In this document: positions 62,916 through 64,000 of the stretch, in pieces
Position numbering within the stretch: the first letter of the stretch is position 1
Layout of the letters: each line of letters opens with the position of its first letter
From: Trochalopteron elliotii
Taxonomy: Eukaryota > Chordata > Aves > Passeriformes > Leiothrichidae
Assembly: GCA_024734555.1 (NCBI GenBank)
Contig: JANPWX010000359.1
Coordinates: forward strand, 724,498 to 788,497
Direction of reading: 5' to 3'
DNA length: 64,000 nucleotides
Translations under genes and position numbers: made by a program
Notes under the pieces: generated by a model
The model's input: only the letters and a program-made list of their open reading frames with translations
What the model was told of the DNA's origin: nothing
Database searches by the model: none

Positions 62916-64000
62916 TCTGTACCAAAGTTATGCTTTCTTAGTTAATTAGCTATCTGCCTCACAAAAACTGCCTGAAAGAAAGAAACCTTGAATAATGTGG
63001 GTCAAGTTCCTGGCCCTGTATGAAGACCTCCTGTATGAATGAGCCATATCATTTCATCAGCTTCATATTCCTTTTTGCATGAGAACATGTAATCTGGCTG
63101 TTCTTCCTATGGCAGTTACAGGAATTAATTTCACTGCTTCTTTTGTATATGACACCTTCTAAAAGGATGATGTAAGTACACAGATGCAAAACAAACATCT
63201 CAAGTCCCACTTCCCTTTTCAAGCCAAGGAGTACAAACTGCTTCACAGCCTTGTGTGGTTGTCACAAATGGTGAAAGTAAGTCTCATTTGCTATATCCTT
63301 CTGTGTCATTTGTGCTGTGGTTGAAATGTTATAGTCACATGATTACTGATGCAATGAACTAAACATGTAACATGATGAAGAAACTGAACAAAGATACTTA
63401 TGAAAACCTGAAAGATATTCTAGATCTGACAGAAGTGTTCAATCTTGTCACAGAGTGTGTCTGTGTACAATCCATATAAATCTGAAGCTTGAAATAGTCA
63501 GAAACAAAACCCACTGATAGTTCACTTAAACAAAATAAGATTTAAACACAAGCTGGCACACATGGCTGTGAAACGTGATGGTCCTTATCCGGTATTGCTT
63601 AGATTTGAGCTAGTTTGCAATTTTGTTGACTATGAAAAAAGACAGTGGAGACTATCTATCTATATTTCTCTCTCTACCCCCATTTTAGTGCTCATGTTTA
63701 GAGAGAAAGGTGTTCTTTTATTATCCTGTATATTTAGCCTTTTTTAAATTATTGTGTATCTTATGAACAAAATGAAGATTGGGACTGATTTTGAGAGTCA
63801 GTTATATGCTTCTGCCTTTGAATGGCCAAATCTTGACACCAAATGCTTAAAATCTGAACATTCCCAAAACAGGAACCCCAACTAAACGCAATCCAGTACC
63901 CTGGGTTAAACGATTGCTTCCCTTAAAGGGCACTCAGGCTTGTTACCTTTGCAGTCAATTGAAACCTAGCCATTAATTTTAACAGGGTCAGGATCAGGTC

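Larger units (their letters stand above)
51246..64000. other. Upstream flank of TBC1D5, no gene seen
   Basis: 12.7 kb of AT-rich sequence. The open frames are short (94 codons or fewer), have no recognisable motif and are not linked by convincing splice signals. A CR1-like scrap lies at 62436-62545 and simple repeats at 59561-59580 and 62903-62915. It is either intergenic DNA upstream of the CpG-island promoter or an intron of a longer 5' transcript. The sequence alone cannot decide. Confidence 0.6.

Noticed and set aside
1..64000. CRISPR arrays, tRNA or rRNA genes, prokaryotic operons or phage genes
   Set aside because: None seen. The sequence is vertebrate intronic and intergenic DNA with spliced exons and LINE/LTR repeats.

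Overview
The window is vertebrate nuclear DNA, almost certainly from a bird. It is AT-rich and intron-dominated, and it carries several CR1-type LINE remnants and avian-style solo LTRs. It contains no prokaryotic operon, CRISPR array or other compact gene system.

The one gene I can establish is the 5' half of TBC1D5 on the minus strand. TBC1D5 is a TBC-domain GTPase-activating protein for RAB7A that works with retromer and autophagy proteins. Ten consecutive coding exons lie between 43477 and 6573 (892 coding bases, about 297 residues). I found them by splice signals and reading-frame continuity, because most are too short to stand out as ORFs. In transcription order they are 43477-43411, 29551-29443, 27712-27623, 27523-27452, 25253-25186, 20284-20182, 14433-14345, 12881-12831, 12737-12668 and 6745-6573. 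All ten are open and every junction is in phase. They cover the LC3-interacting-type motif, the NPL element linked to VPS29 binding, the arginine finger (IxxDxxR) and the glutamine finger (YxQ). The rest of the TBC domain and the C-terminus lie beyond position 1. The exon with the initiator Met was not found.

Layout. 1-6572: partial intron with an old CR1. 6573-12737: three exons around an intron with a solo ERVK-like LTR and an unusual inverted, order-permuted duplication. 12738-29551: seven further exons. 29552-43410: a 13.9-kb intron with a 1.08-kb solo LTR flanked by a 5-bp target duplication, and a CR1 copy. 43411-43477: first visible coding exon. 43478-50540: upstream intron with old CR1 pieces and a possible 5'-UTR exon. 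50585-51245: CpG island interrupted by a 316-bp assembly gap, the probable promoter. 51246-64000: upstream flank (or a further 5' intron) with no gene I can support.

Most interesting: a GC-AG intron supported by phase; one TBC1D5 exon that looks much more diverged than its neighbours; the permuted inverted duplication at 8.9-11.8 kb; and a long ORF inside the 32.5-33.6 kb LTR. I did not find convincing evidence of a previously undescribed system.
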